Of a stretch of 64,000 nucleotides of DNA, positions 1 to 12,600 are shown piece by piece. The notes beneath the pieces were generated by a model. That model was given only the letters and a program-made list of their open reading frames with translations, was not told the origin of the DNA and ran no database searches. Numbering within the stretch: the first letter of the stretch is position 1; each line of letters begins with the position of its first letter. A program made the position numbers and the translations under genes. The stretch is from Dastarcus helophoroides (taxonomy: Eukaryota > Arthropoda > Insecta > Coleoptera > Bothrideridae), in contig CM053326.1 of NCBI GenBank assembly GCA_028583605.1, forward strand, positions 7,634,587-7,698,586, in the 5' to 3' direction.

Positions 1-470
1 GCAAATTTAGGTTTTTTTTTCTCACAAAAGTAATTTAACTTTATTTCATGAAATTTCAAGGCTGTAGAAAATTTACAAATAAAGTAAAAATCATGAGAAT
101 ACTATTTTTTAGAAATTTCGACTCCCCAAATTGGTGTTTTTGTAGATATTTCAAATTTCATGAGTTTTTTCAAAAATACTTCTTGAAATCATAACTTTTT
201 TGTCAAAATTTAAGCAAAACGTAAACATTTCGACTTCTGTAGGTCACTTGTTTAATGAGTACTTATTTTCTGTCCACTCTAACTTTTATTTATGTATTTT
301 TTTAGGGGAATTTAAAGGGCCACAATCGTTTGTTTAAAAGAGCTGCATGCGGCTTGTGGGCCGCGATTGGCCAACCCCTGACCTACAATTTTTTCGTTTA
401 GACCCCTTACTTGACTTAATTTGCTACTGGCGTAGAAGGGTAACGTATGTAAAGTTTCCGGAAAAATGAC
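1..470. other. AT-rich intergenic sequence, no gene
   Basis: No open frame with protein-like composition is visible. The only recognisable piece is a hAT-type end near 335-383, listed separately. Confidence 0.6.
335..383 (-). repeat. hAT-type element end (relic)
   Basis: On the minus strand it begins CAGGGGTTGGCCAATCGCGG and continues into an AGCCGCATGCAGCTC-like stretch. This resembles the end of common hAT elements (CAGGGGT-GGC-AA followed by GCGGC...GCATGCGGCTC). No transposase or partner end is seen nearby. Confidence 0.4.
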
Positions 471-838
471 TAACTACGAAATAAGTCCAAAGAAGGTTTC
501 ACCCCTTTACCACATCGGCAATTAAATAAATAATTACGCGATACGTATTTCGCCAGCAGAACTGGCATTTTCAAGCGCACTAATCTAAAAAGATTAGCAA
601 AAGATGCATCGACGTCATCTGCATTGAGATTCAAATCGATACTGGCGGTCTTTAATTAACATTGAAAATTTAAAATTGTTAAGATCGGTCAGAAATAGCA
701 GAGAACTTGATGCATACGAAACAATTTATATCAATCATAGGCCAGTTACCCTTAACGGAGATAAAGACGAGGCGTTAAATACCCCGACGCATTCCAAAAA
801 GTTATTGGTTAAAATAAAATGGTCACGTGATTTGTGAA
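471..838 (+). repeat. Left arm of a 4.3-kb fold-back (inverted-repeat) element
   Basis: This arm is the reverse complement, with substitutions and small indels, of 4401-4735. Shared blocks in mirror order are the stretch with AAGAAGGTTTCACCCCTTTA, the stretch with CCAGCAGAACTGGCATTTTC, the AAAGATTAGCAAAAGATGCA block, the ACTGGCGGTCTTT block, and GAGGCGTTAAATACC followed by GACGCATTCCAAAA. The interior between the arms is mostly satellite. No transposase lies between them. Confidence 0.75.
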
Positions 839-1284
839 TTTCCATTTTTTGGATTCATAAGATGACAAGCGCGCGATTTTTAAAACATGATATTTGCGTC
901 TTACATCGACTTTGCAATAATTCCTACTAGTTTAATTGAATTCTAATCCACAAGTTTATAAGCATGTTCGTTGTTATAGCGAATAAAAATATGGGCGAGG
1001 ACTTATTTGATGCAGAATAGCGTGTGAAAAAAGTTTAAAACCTTTACATGAACAATCGCATAAGTTATTAACAAATAAAAATTTGAAAAAAATCAGATTT
1101 AGTTTTTCGCGAATAGCTCCAAAATTATTAACGTTTGAGAAATTTGAAAAAAGATTTACATAGATTTATATAGATTTTTTTTGTTGAAATTTCCAGAAAA
1201 AAGTAAAAAGTTCAATTTTTAAACCGAAATATAACGAAATGTTACAAAGACGTAGAAAGGACATTGATTTAAAAAAATGTTATA
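839..1284. other. AT-rich, no gene
   Basis: Interior of the fold-back pair. No coding signal. A transition into the satellite array begins near 1080. Confidence 0.5.
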
Positions 1285-3160
1285 TTTAGACACTTCGATT
1301 TTTTTCTCTAACTTTTATTTCAAGTTTTGACTTTTTTCTCAAATTTCGAATTTTTTCTCAAAATTTCGACTTTTTTCTGGAAATTTCGACTTTTATCTGA
1401 AAATTTGAACTTTTTCGAAATGTTACAAAGGCGTAGAAAGAAAATCGATTTAAAAAATAAATATTTTTAGAAATTTCGACTTTTTTCTTAAATTTCGATT
1501 TTAACCTTGAAATTTCGACTTTTTTTTCTCGAAATTTCGTACTTTTTCCTCAAATTTCAATTTTTTTCTCGAAATGTCGACCTTTTTCTCGAAATTTTGT
1601 TTTTTTTCCTCAAATTTCGACTTTTTTCTTGAAATTTTGACCTTAATATCGACATTTGGACATTTTTCTCGAAATTTCGACTTTAAGCCCAAGATTTCGA
1701 TTTTTTTCTCGAAATTTCGACTTTTCTCGCAAATTTCGATTTTTTTCTTGAAATTTCGACTTTTTTTTCTCGAAATTTCGACTTTTTTCTAGAAATCTCG
1801 ACTTTTTTTCTCAAATTCCGACTTTTTTCTCGAAATATTTCAAAATCTCGACTTTTTTCTCGAAATTTTGACACTTTTCTCAAATTTCGACTTTTTTCTC
1901 GAAATTTTGCCCTTAATATCGAAATTTCGACATTTTTTTTCGAAATTTCGACTTTAAATTCAAAATTTCGACTTCTTTTCTCAAAATCTCGATTTTTTTT
2001 CTTCAAATATCAACTTTTTCGTAATGTTACAAAGGCATAAAAAGACATCGATTAAAAAAAAATGTTATTTTTAGAAATTTCGACTTTTTCTCGAAATTTT
2101 AACGTTTTTCTCAAATTTCGACTTTTTTCTCGAAATTTTGCACTTAATATCGAAATTTGGACATTTTTTTTGTTGAAATTTCGACTTTAAATTCAAAATT
2201 TCGAGTTTCTTTTTCAAAATCTCGACTTTTTTCTTAATTTTCGACTTTTTTCTTCAAATTTCAACTTTTTCGAAATGTTACAAAGGCATAGAAAGGACAT
2301 CGATTAAAAAAAAATATTATTTTTAGAAATTTCGACATTTTTTTTCAAATTTCTATTTTAGGCTTGAAATTTCGACTTTTTTCTCGAAATTTTGCCTTTT
2401 TTCTCAAATTTTGACTTTTTTTCTCAAAATTTCGTCTTTTTTCTTCAAATTTCGACCTTTTTCGTGAAATTTCGTTTTTTTTTCTCCAATTTCTACTTTT
2501 TTCTTGAAATTTTGACCTTAATATCGAAATTTCGACATTTTTCTGGAAATTTCGACTTTAAAGTCACAGTTTCGACTTTTTTTTCGAAATTTCGACTTTT
2601 TTTTCTCGAAGTTTCGACTTTTTTCGAAATCTCGATTTTTTTAATCAAATTTCGACTTTTTTCTCGAAATATTTCAAAATTTCGACTTTTTCTCGAAATT
2701 TCGAAGTTTCTCTCAAATTTTGACTTTTTTCTCGAAATTTCGACCTTAATCTGAAAAGTTCGTTTTTTTTTCTCGAAATTTCGTTTTCTTTTTCTCAATT
2801 TTCGAGCTTTTTCTCAAATACCGACTTTTTTTCTCGAATTTTTGACCTTAATATCGAAATTTTGACCTTAATATCGAAATTTTGGCATTTTTCTCGAAAT
2901 TTCGACTAAACTGAATTTTTGACTTTTTCTCTACAAAATTCAACCTTTTTCTCAAATTTCGACTTTTTTTTTCTTGGAATTGCGACTAACGTTTTTCTCA
3001 AATTTCGACTCTTTTTTTCGAAATTTCGACTTCTTTCCCAAATTCCGACTTTTTTCTCGAAATTTTGATCTTAATCACGGAATTTCGATTTAAAACTCGA
3101 CATTTCAACTTTTTTCTTCGAAATTTCAATTTTAATCTTGGAATTTCTAAAAAAAAATAC
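1285..3160 (+). repeat. Diverged satellite array, T-rich orientation
   Basis: Dozens of copies of a 20-24 bp unit of the form GAAATTTCGACTTTTTTCTC, with many point changes. The core GTCGAAATTTCGAC is a perfect palindrome. Longer spacers recur every few hundred bases, such as GAAATGTTACAAAGGC followed by GTAGAAAGGACATCGATT near 1230, 1415, 2010 and 2270. The open frames here (K/F/E- or F/S-rich) are low-complexity products of the repeat and not genes. Confidence 0.9.
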
Positions 3161-3199
3161 CAAAATTTGCTGATTAAAAATAGCAATTATTGCTACTAC

Positions 3200-3810
3200 C
3201 AACTGTCAAAATTGTTGGGAAAGAGGAATGGTGGGACGTAACTGTTATCTGCCTAATTTAACCATAGAGAAATTTCGAGAAAAAATTCGATATCAAAGTC
3301 GAAAATCCAACATTAAAGTCGAAATTTCGACTTAAATCTCAAAATTTTAGGAAAAAAGTAGAAATTTCAAGAAAAAAGCCGAATTTTCGAGAAAAAGGTC
3401 GAAATTTTGAGTGTAAAGACGAAATTTCGAGCTTAAAGCCGAAATTTCGAATTTAAATCCGAAATTTCAAGATTAAAGTCGAAATTTCGAGAAAAAAGTC
3501 GAAATCTTTAATAATATTTTTTTTAAATCAATGTCCTTTTTACGCTTTTGTAAAATGTTGAAGTTTCTAAATATAATATTTTTTAATCAATGCTTTTCTA
3601 CGCTTTTGTAAAAAGTCCACTTTGAACTCGAAATTTCGACTTTTCTCAAAAATTCTATTTTAACCTTGAAATGTCAAGAAAAAAATCGAACTAAACGTAC
3701 CCTAGTGGTGTCAATATTAAATTGTAAAAGGGTTGGTGCTTAGAATAGTCTTATATTCTAAGGGTTGGTGGGGCTACTGCTGCCTAACCTAACCATAGAA
3801 TAAGAAATTT
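3200..3810. repeat. Two related spacer units where satellite polarity reverses
   Basis: Positions 3205-3265 and 3718-3806 share GGTTGGTGGG/GGAATGGTGGG, then a short gap, CTGCCTAA and ACCATAGA. The satellite is T-rich to the left of the first unit and A-rich (GAAAAAAGTCGAAATTTC) to its right, so polarity flips here. Confidence 0.5.
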
Positions 3811-3975
3811 CGACTTATCTCGAAATTTCGTGAAAAAAAAGTTGAAGTTTCCAGATTAAAGCAGAACATTTCGACTTTATTTATGAAATTTCCTTAAAAA
3901 AAAGTCGAAATTTAGAGAATAAAGTAGAGATTTCCACTTTAGTCTCGTAATTTCTAGTTTAAACTTCATATTTCT
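3270..3975 (-). repeat. Diverged satellite array, A-rich orientation
   Basis: Same short unit as 1285-3160 but on the other strand (GAAAAAAGTCGAAATTTCGA type). Confidence 0.8.
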
Positions 3976-4400
3976 AAATATATTTTAATAAATGAATGCC
4001 CCGTCTACATCTTTGTAAAAAAACCAAAAATGCATAAATAAAAAACAAAGCAGAAAACAAATATGTATCGGATTTTTCTAATTAGTAATAAATAATTAAA
4101 ATATAAATATTAGTGTTTAAAATCCAGGAAAAAACTTTCAAAATTAAACTACGCCAATTCATCATTATCATTTAATTTTTTTTTATTAGAAATGTCTAAA
4201 AATTTCACCAACAAGGCAATTAATCGGATATCGATCTTTCAGCACCCAATTTTATCGGGAATCGATACTTTTGCTCACGATTCGAATCGATCCAAAAATA
4301 GATTATTCTAAAAAGAAATCAACATCCCTAAGGTGAAGGTATACGGGTCTTAAGAAACTCGGGCTTTTATGACATCCATTCAGCCTATAGAAATTCAGCA
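3976..4400. other. AT-rich, no gene
   Basis: Interior of the fold-back pair to the right of the satellite. It contains ATTCGAATCGATCC-type motifs but no open frame of interest. Confidence 0.5.
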
Positions 4401-4735
4401 GATCACGTGATGGATTGTAACCAATAAACTTTTGGAATGCGTCGCGGTATTTAACGCCTCGTAGATAAAGGACCATTGGCGGCCTCCAGTTTATTGAGGG
4501 CTATTTGTGGCAGGTCAAAATTGCATGCACCAGATGTGTTAAACAATTAGAAATAGGAAAGAACGCAAAAGACCGCCAGTTTCGATTTGAATCTCAATGT
4601 AGATGCATCTTTTGCTAATCTTTTTAGATTAGTGCGCTTGAAAATGCCAGTTCTGCTGACAAAATAGATATCGCGTAATTATTTATTTAATTGCCGATGT
4701 GGTAAAGGGGTGAAACCTTCTTTGGACTTAATCAC
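4401..4735 (-). repeat. Right arm of the 4.3-kb fold-back element
   Basis: Reverse complement of 471-838. The outer edge reads ...CCTTCTTTGGACTTA. The word TAACTACGAAATAA, which marks the outer edge of the left arm at 470-483, recurs in direct orientation at 4764-4777. That is about 28 bases beyond the arm. Confidence 0.75.
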
Positions 4736-4826
4736 AAGCCACAGTGTTTAGTTCAGTGCTTTAGTAACTACGAAATAATCGAAAATTAGTTAGTATCGAG
4801 TTGTCACTGAAAAGAAATCTGTAAAA

Positions 4827-5163
4827 ATGTCTCATTTTAACATTCCATATCATATTTATCATATATTTTACGAAGTTGTGGCGTATACAGTGGAAATTCT
4901 AAAAAGAATACTAGAGGCTCCCAACATCCCTTTTGTATCCACAAATGATAATCCTCCAAATGTTCCACAGACACGCCCAGTTAAAAACTGTTGGACAATG
5001 TTAGGTGAAAAGGTCTATAATGAATGTTGGAAGATCAAAAAGGAAAAGCGGTTAGTTGCTATGCAGAATCTGAAAAAATTCCGAAAATAATCTGACCGTC
5101 AAGCATTTGATACAACAAGTTAGGAGAAAATTGAGGTTTTTTGTGCAAAAGTGGCCCAAGTGA
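4827..5163 (+). pseudogene. Tc1/IS630-type transposase, C-terminal relic
   Basis: The first 87 codons include DNPPNVPQTRPVKNCW, then VYNECW and a Lys-rich tail. This matches the last catalytic block of Tc1-like transposases, which normally reads NPPNVPQ-RPIE-FW. The catalytic Glu after RP(I/V) is Lys here, so the third acidic residue is lost. The open frame stops at 5090. The family-like tail (LTVKHLIQQVRRKLRFF...) continues in another frame to a stop at 5163, which implies a frameshift. The first 30 or so residues look unlike a transposase. The rest of the enzyme is missing. The piece lies just outside the right arm of the fold-back pair, but a link is not shown. Confidence 0.6.
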
Positions 5164-5199
5164 ATCCATGGATATTCACTGAAAATTAATAAAGAAAAG

Positions 5200-7555
5200 T
5201 CTCATTTGTAATACATAATGCAAATATGAAATACTGCTGCCATCTGCTAAGTAGTAAAAGTGTTGAACATGAGTTTGTTTTGCACTGTCAGCAGTTGCAC
5301 TTACAGATATCGATGTTTTGAGCAAAATAAATTAAAAATCAAAAAATGTCTAAATATATTGGTTAGGCCAGTTTTGCATCAAAGGACTCAATTGCGAGAC
5401 ATCAAAAACTATGAATCATTTGAATGTTGGTTTTTGTGAATTAAATTCCAAGGAAAAAAAAACATCTTTAATAAATGCTATGGAACACACTTTATTATTT
5501 TTTATTTATTTTGCGCCCAGATTTTTTCCGAAAACTTGTTACATGCGTTATTTCAAAATACCGAGTTAATCACTAGTGTGTGAATAATCTCGCAACACTA
5601 TCTTTATTCATTCAAATCGATGAATGAATCTGAAAGTAATGCCAATAGATTTATCTATATTTGCATATTGTAATGTGTAAGTTTGTTTTTCTCATCCTCA
5701 ATTTGTAACTTGCAATACTATTAATTAACAGAAATATGTTACGTAAACATTGTGTTGTTAAAAAGTGGTTTTTATTGTAAACCTAAATAACGTAACATTT
5801 GTGGTGAAAGACACCATCAACAACTTTTAAACAATTTCTCGTGAGAATATCGGTTATAAGAAGAAACAAGTAAATAAAGAAGTCTTACGCAGCACATTAG
5901 TCATAAACAGTTCGCTCAATTCTTTTTTTTTTAATAATTTGAGATCAATTTCCACTCTTTTGGCATAAGATGATTCACCACTTTGGAATCTCAGGTGTAC
6001 AAGGTTAGCGGTTAGCATATAGTTATCGCCAAAGACCTCTAGTCGTCATAATAAATGGAAGAGGCGAAGCATTACAAATGTAGAATTTAATTATTGTGGT
6101 CTAGCAATTTTTTGCCGCAAAAGACTTTCTTTCTAGATATGCATACATCCTTATAATATACTATATTTATTAGCGTGCCACGTAGTGAACACGAGAGCAA
6201 TTAATGTTCTTCATTTTTATATTAATGGTTAAGTTATTATTATTATGCGACACTAGTGAATTCTGAAGTATGATCTACTTTTCTTATTGATACAGTAATA
6301 AACATTGCTTTAGCTATTATGTTACATCAGACTAAACTAAAAAGTGCTTGATCTGGTGTGACTTGTGTTCTTAGAATAACTATAATAGATGTGGTGGTGC
6401 TATTTTGCTTGATCTAAATTTCATCCAATGTCCCCAACTTAGCAGTGAAGGAATAGTATATTAAACGTAATTGTAGAAAAGCAAAGTTTTACTATACGAG
6501 TAAAGCTTTTGGGTACGAGAGAGCGCACAAGGCTATTAACTTAAAGCCAGGGACGGAATGGCTCTAGATTTTGTGGGGGCTACTTAAGTTATTATGCTTA
6601 TTAGGCTTAACTTTTAAGCGGTACATCCAGTTCACATACTGCACTGAAAACCTTGAAAATCTTCGAGAGAAAGGTCAAGTACTTCGAGATTACAGTCGAA
6701 AATTTAAAAAAAATGGGCAATTATGGTAACTGCCAACTGAAGTGAAAACTTAAAACTATGATAAAACAGTGTTTTTTCAACTTTCAAATCAAAATCAAAA
6801 AATGAAAATTTCATAATTTGTAAATTAAAATTATTATTTCTAGTTCTTATTATTTTTTATATTTGTATACGATCTAGTCTTTGATCTTGTATATTTTGAG
6901 TTACCGCATATTAAAAAAACCTGTCACACTATCTCAATTCTATATTTGCACACCAAATTTCAAGATATTAAAAAACAACATTGTTTTCAATGTACTGATT
7001 TTTCGTAATTTTGTAAATACTTTAATTTTAATTATTTCAATACTGCAAATAATGAGTTGTTACAGTCTTCGTTGAATGAGTCTATATGCAAAATGTATAG
7101 AATTAAGTTAAAAAATTCAAATATATTAAAACAATTGTATCTTCATGTATCTATCAACAAGTGCTTCATAGGTAGCTTTCCATGCCACTTGTATTTATGA
7201 AGAAATATCCTACTCAGCAACATGAAAAGGACACATTAAACTGCGGTCATAAAAAAAATAAAAAAATCTTCAAGGTGTTATTAATTATTGATACCCTTTG
7301 AAAGTCCGTGTAATTTTTTTTATCTTCTTCTTTCTTCAATTAAACTAAGTAAATGTTCAAAACATTTTTCGTCCATTCTTAAAAACGTTCACATTGTCTT
7401 CTTGAAGTTCTTAATTCATTAGATTTTAACTGCCTTCTCTACAATCGACGTCTTGCTCACTAACGTCTATTTCTATGTAAATAAACAGCTACTGCTATAT
7501 CACATAGAGCTACCCATTATTCATTTATTTATGTTTTCTTTAAAGTAGGGGAACA
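5200..7555. other. Non-coding AT-rich stretch
   Basis: No protein-like frame and no satellite block, only scattered satellite-like words near 6660-6720. A segment near 6720-6760 (AACTGCCAACTGAAGTG...) resembles the repeat at 14.5-14.8 kb. Probably old decayed mobile sequence. Confidence 0.4.
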
Positions 7556-7559
7556 TCCC

Positions 7560-9150
7560 TTAAGGACATCTGGGAAGATACCCAGATAGTGTCGGACTTC
7601 CGCTCAAACTACGGGTACCGACTAAAAACTCCTACTTCTTCGGGCCCGGCCTTTGGCCCCCAATCCGTCGGAACAGTACAATTTGTTGTACTGTTCCGTA
7701 AGCTGTAAGCTGCGTGTAAGCTGTTTTGCCTGAAACATAAGAAACAAACAAAACAAAAATTTCCGAAATGGAAGTCGTAGCCTTGAGGACCATCCTTGGT
7801 CTCCTAATCCTGGTTGGGATGTTTGGATTGTAATCCACTGCCTGTCTAACTAGCTCGTTGGGATGCGTTTCCGCTCTTACATCGCCTTGGAATTTGTTTT
7901 CTTAAGAAAATCTCTTACCAGGGGTAGTTCAGCTTCCCTATGGAGTTGATTGTTTCTCACAAACCATGGAGCGTACATGGCTTGTCTTAGAAAGATGTTC
8001 TGGAACACTTGGAGTTTCTTCATCTGATTATCCGTCGCCTGTGACCAAGCTACAGATGCGTAGGTCATCGCTGGTCTTATGATTGATTTGTATAGTAACA
8101 CTTTCAAGTCCAATGGGCAGGTTACTATTTCTACGAATCATCGCTTGCAGCAGTCCCTTCAGCATTTTGGCTTTGAACACTGCATAATCGATGTGTGCCT
8201 GAAATGTAAGTCTTTTATCCAGAATTACACCTAGATACTTTGCCTGAATTCTCTAGTCGACGTTTTGCCCATGAACATTAACATGTCCATATAGTTGGAG
8301 TCTTCTTCGGGTGAAGAAGACTGCTTGGGTCTTGTCTGCGTTGACTTGGATTCTCCATTGACCGAAGTAATCTAGTAGACTATCTGTTGCCTCCTGAAGT
8401 CGTCTGGTGACCAACTCTGGACTGAAAGAATACGCCACCAAAGCTGCGTCGTCTGCATAAGTTGCCAACAAGGTGTGGTCGATTGTTGTATTGGTTTTCG
8501 CGATATATGCTGTGAACAGAGAATACAACAGAGGTGACAAGGCAGAGCCTTGAGGCACCCCATACTCTAGCCTAAACTGGTTTGATAGTTCCTGTCCTAC
8601 CATTGCTCTGCTGGTCCAGGAACGAGCTTATCATTTGAACCATTGTTAGAGGTATTCCAAACTGCATCTTGTAGACTAGTCCTTGGTGCCAAACTGTGTC
8701 AAATGCCTTGGAGATATCGAAGAAAATAGCTCCAACTATCTGGTTCCAGTTCATGCGTTGAGTGATTGTTTTAACCACTCTCAGCAGCTGGTCTAAGGTA
8801 GAGTGCATAGGTTGGAATCCAAATTGTTCCTTAGGAATGATGTCGCGATCACTGATGATATTCTGCGGACGCTTTCTCAAAATCCTTTCCTTACCCAAGT
8901 TGGATAAGACGTCGACTGGCCTGTAATTTTGGGAAAATTTCACATCCTTACCTGGCTTAGGAATGAAGATAACGTTTGCAATCTTCCATCTTCTGGAAAA
9001 ATACCGGTACTTAAACATGGAATTGACTATTGCTTCAAAGTACTTGACAGCTTGGTCCGGAAGAGACTTCAGAGCTTGGTTTGGAATTCCGTCTGGACCT
9101 GGAGCCTTTTTGACGTTTAGCTTGCGCAGAAAGCTTTGAATTTCCTTCAT
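7560..9150 (-). pseudogene. Jockey-type non-LTR retrotransposon reverse transcriptase, 5'-truncated
   Basis: Three minus-strand frames follow one another. Frame 9150-8572 has KAPGPDGIPNQALKSLP, IPKPGKD, QFGFQP-STLDQLL and IFFDISKAFDTVWH (palm motif A with its Asp). Frame 8603-8253 has GVPQGSALSPLLYSLF and the catalytic TYADDAALVA, then the thumb start and NADKTQAVFF. Frame 8113-7877 has the YKSIIRPAMTYASVAW thumb motif. Frame changes between them mark it as inactive. The endonuclease that should precede the RT is absent: upstream of 9150 the sequence is unrelated. The 7560-7680 stretch is probably the 3'UTR. The YADD box itself is intact. Jockey clade is inferred from the motif set. Confidence 0.85.
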
Positions 9151-9500
9151 GTTAGTCAGTTAGTAGTTCGCAGTAAGCAGAAAGCAATAAGTAACTAGCA
9201 GGGCGATGCATAGAGACATTAATTTGTAGGTTGGCGTTTCACGCGAGGCGTGTCTTTATTGCCGTTGTCTCGCTTATCTCGCACGGCGCATTTCGAATTG
9301 ACGTCTGCCATCCTGCCAGAATTTTGTCAGATTTTTTTTCTTTTTTAATACAGGCATTTTTCGCTTACGGAGAGAATAGGAATAATAATAATCAAATTAA
9401 AACACGATTTAAACAATTATAGTGTACATATTTTCGCATATTTAATTTAACTTCAGCGGTAGGGTTCGATTATCAGGCAAGTTTAGCTTTGAATTCAGCA
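9151..9500. other. Unclassified GC-richer patch upstream of the RT relic
   Basis: Positions 9220-9320 are unusually CpG-rich for this window (CACGCGAGGCGTG, CGCACGGCGCATTTCG). They could be part of an old element or an LTR-like piece. No gene is supported. Confidence 0.3.
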
Positions 9501-9502
9501 AG

Positions 9503-9572
9503 GTAACGTGGCGCAATGCTAGAGCATGTTCCTACGAGACAGAGCATGTCGGTAGTTCAAATAAGCGTTATT
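9503..9572 (+). repeat. tRNA-like sequence, possible SINE head
   Basis: TGGCGCAATGCTAGAGCA resembles an A box (T-GC--A---GG with variation). About 30 bases on, GGTAGTTCAAAT resembles a B box. The outer ends GTAACG and CGTTAT could pair as an acceptor stem. The D and anticodon stems do not fold well, so it is not called as a functional tRNA. No CCA or poly-A tail was seen. Confidence 0.3.
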
Positions 9573-9639
9573 GATAACACGAAACCATTGTATCTTTAGT
9601 CGCTTAACGCGCTTCAGGAAGTTTTCACTTAAAGAAATA

Positions 9640-12600
9640 AAAATAGATGTACTATTGCGAGTTAAATAAAAGTTTCGAGAAAAAAAAGTGAAATAGTGAG
9701 GATTAAAAAAAAAGTATTTATGACTTTCAGAAAATTTCAACTGTCCTAGAAATTTCAAAACAAATCTCGACATTTCAAGACTGAAAACTGCACCAGAAAT
9801 CAAAATCATTGCAAAAAATTAAAATCTTGCATTTAAAGCCATTTCTTTGCATAAACAGCATGAGTTTTTGAGAAAAAATCTAGACTAAATAAAAACTTTT
9901 AAAAATAAAAAGCCAAACTCTACAAAAAAAGAGTCACAATAAAGTTTGAATTTTGGATTTCAAATTTCATAGAAACCCATTACCCATACTATAATAAAAA
10001 ATGTTCTTTAAATTTCGAGAAAATAATTGGCGTTTCAAAATTAGCATTAATATTTCAAGGACAACACTCGAGTTTTCGAGTTTACATTCGTTATTTAAAG
10101 AAAAAACTTTGAAATAAAGTTTAAAATACGGAAAGTTCTTATACAAGGTAAAAGAATAATAATAAATCGCAAAAATTTAAATTGTTGCTCAACACTACTA
10201 CTAAATATAAAAAAATGTTATGGGACAAATTTATTTAAAAATGTTACTTGGTTTCAGGGTCGTATCATTTTTGTTTTGTTAAATTAGCGTCAAAGATTAC
10301 TTGCAACTCCGCCAACTGATTAAGATAGAAACTTAATTTTATCTCATTTTATGGTACCCCATGGATGTACCATGTGTGTAGAATTTAAAGATATTTGAAA
10401 ATTCGGAAACCAAGAAATAAAAACTTTTTAAGTAAATGTGTAACACCCTGTATTGTTTAACCGAACATTTCCGGATACATGTTGACATGAAATTTTTTGC
10501 GTAAAGTTGTTTTTTCTATTACTTGTTTCATTTAAGGCACTTAAAACTTTTGATTTTATGAATAAAAAATTCGAATTTCGAGAAAGAGAAAAGATCGAAT
10601 TTTGAGATAAAAAGTTTGCTTTTGTCGAAAAAGTTAACTTGGTGAAAAAATGAACAAAGAACAAAAAAGAATTTTATAAAAATAAGTCGAAATTTTCAAT
10701 TATAATTCAACATTTTAAAGAAAAAGTTAGTAGAACATTAAATTTCGAGCAAAAGACTAATTTAAAATAAGACGATTTTTGAGGAAAATTATAAATTTTC
10801 GAACAAAAGATTAATGAAGAACAGAAAAAATTTAAATTTTTAAAAAATACCACACTTATAAAGATAGAAGATCTCAGAGAAACTTTCAAAAAAGATTAAT
10901 TTTGAGAAAGAAGTCGAAATTTCGGTAAACAAAATGCATGAATTTCAAGGAAGACTAATGAAGAGCAAAAAAAATTTAAATTTCTGAAAAATACCACACT
11001 TATAAAGATAGAATATCTCAGAAAGTCCAATTTTAAGTAAGATATCTAATTTTTAGAATAATGACAAATTTTTAAAAAAGATCAATTTGGAAAAAGTGGA
11101 AATTTTGGGAAAAAAACGCATGAATTTCCAGGAAAGCGTAAATATTTGCCGAAGTATAAAAAGTTGAACTTTGATAGAAATGTCGAAATTTTGGGAAAAT
11201 GGAAAATTTTGAAAAACAAATCGTTTTAGAAATTCGTATTCAATAAAGTCGATTTTCAGGCAGAACCGAATCTTTAGCAATTTAAAAGGAAAAAGACGAA
11301 TTTTAAAAAGGAAGGCGCCAAATTTCAAGAAAAAATCATTTCGAACAACATTCGAAATTTAGAAAAAAATCGAAATCTCTTAGAAAAATTAGAATTAAAA
11401 CAAAAGGGTGGTCTTTTGAGAATAAAATTAAAATTAAAGAAAAACTAATTTCCAAAAAGAAATTCAAAATTTCGAGTAAAAGACGGATTTTGAAATAAAC
11501 ATCTAAATTTGTAGAAAAAAGTCTTTTTTTTGGTTGAATATGTTTTCTCTTTACTGCATCATATCTAGAGTGGGACAAGCGCCCTACCCTGTCTCACCAT
11601 ATCTCTGTCCAAGACCTCCATGTATTCAGATTTATATTAAGGGTGAGAAGTTTTGTGTTCTCAAAAAATGAAAGTGCCTGGTAGCACCTTTTTATTATTT
11701 GTACTGAAATTGCCCTTCGTTTTTTTGTACGGTTCCTGCAGAGGTGAGTCGTGACTTATGAATGGGGAAGTTGGCGGGAAACCCTTTTAAAAGAATAAAT
11801 ACAATTTTGCTTTTGCATGAGCATTCATAAAGTATTATTTCTTTTTGTCATGTTTCGATTAGTAGAAATGTCGATTTTTAAAATTTCAAAACAAAATTCA
11901 AATTTCGAGAAGATGGTCAAAATGTTGGAAAAAGAATTAGAAAAGTTAAGTCTAAATCCAGATGTTTCTCCAAATTTATTTTAAAGACATTGAGATTCAG
12001 TTTAAACTTTGAATATTATTTCTTTAATATTTAGTTTGGTTTTTGGACTATCTAATTTTTGAATTTTTTTCTTTAAATTTGGATTTTTACTCAAAATTTC
12101 GAATTAAAATTCTAAATTAAAAGAGAGCAAACACTACAAGATTTAATTCAAAATTTATGTTATAAAATTACAAAAAGCATTTTACTCAGGCAAAAATATA
12201 CTTGTTTCCTAAAATTTTCTTTGAGATTTCAACATTTAAAGAAAATCGAAATTTTAGGAAAATTTAAATTTGTTTTTCGACAAAGTCAAAATTTTCAGAA
12301 AAGTCCAAATAATCAAAAAGTCGAGATGTCTAAGAATAGTCGAAACTCCGAAAGAAGTCAAAAATTTCAAAAAATTTCAAATTTGAAAATAGATCCAAAT
12401 TTTTTTAAATGAATTCAAAATTTCCAAAAAAAAGTTGAAATTTTGAAAAAAACGTCAAAACTTTCCAGTCACAATTCAAAAAAAGTCGAAATTTCCGCAA
12501 TAATTTGAAATCGCAAAAAAATTTAATTTTTTTTTAAAAAGAGTCAAAACTTTGGGAAAAAAATCTAAATTGTAGAAAATCCCAAATTGCCATTAAAGTT

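Noticed and set aside
1501..3186. Several K/E/F- or F/S-rich open frames on both strands
   Set aside because: They are translations of the short satellite unit. The repetitive words (FEKK, SRKKSKF, FFSKFRLF) change with the repeat, and there is no start context or domain.
9503..9572. Functional tRNA gene
   Set aside because: The D and anticodon stems do not pair properly and no consistent anticodon loop with U33 can be drawn.
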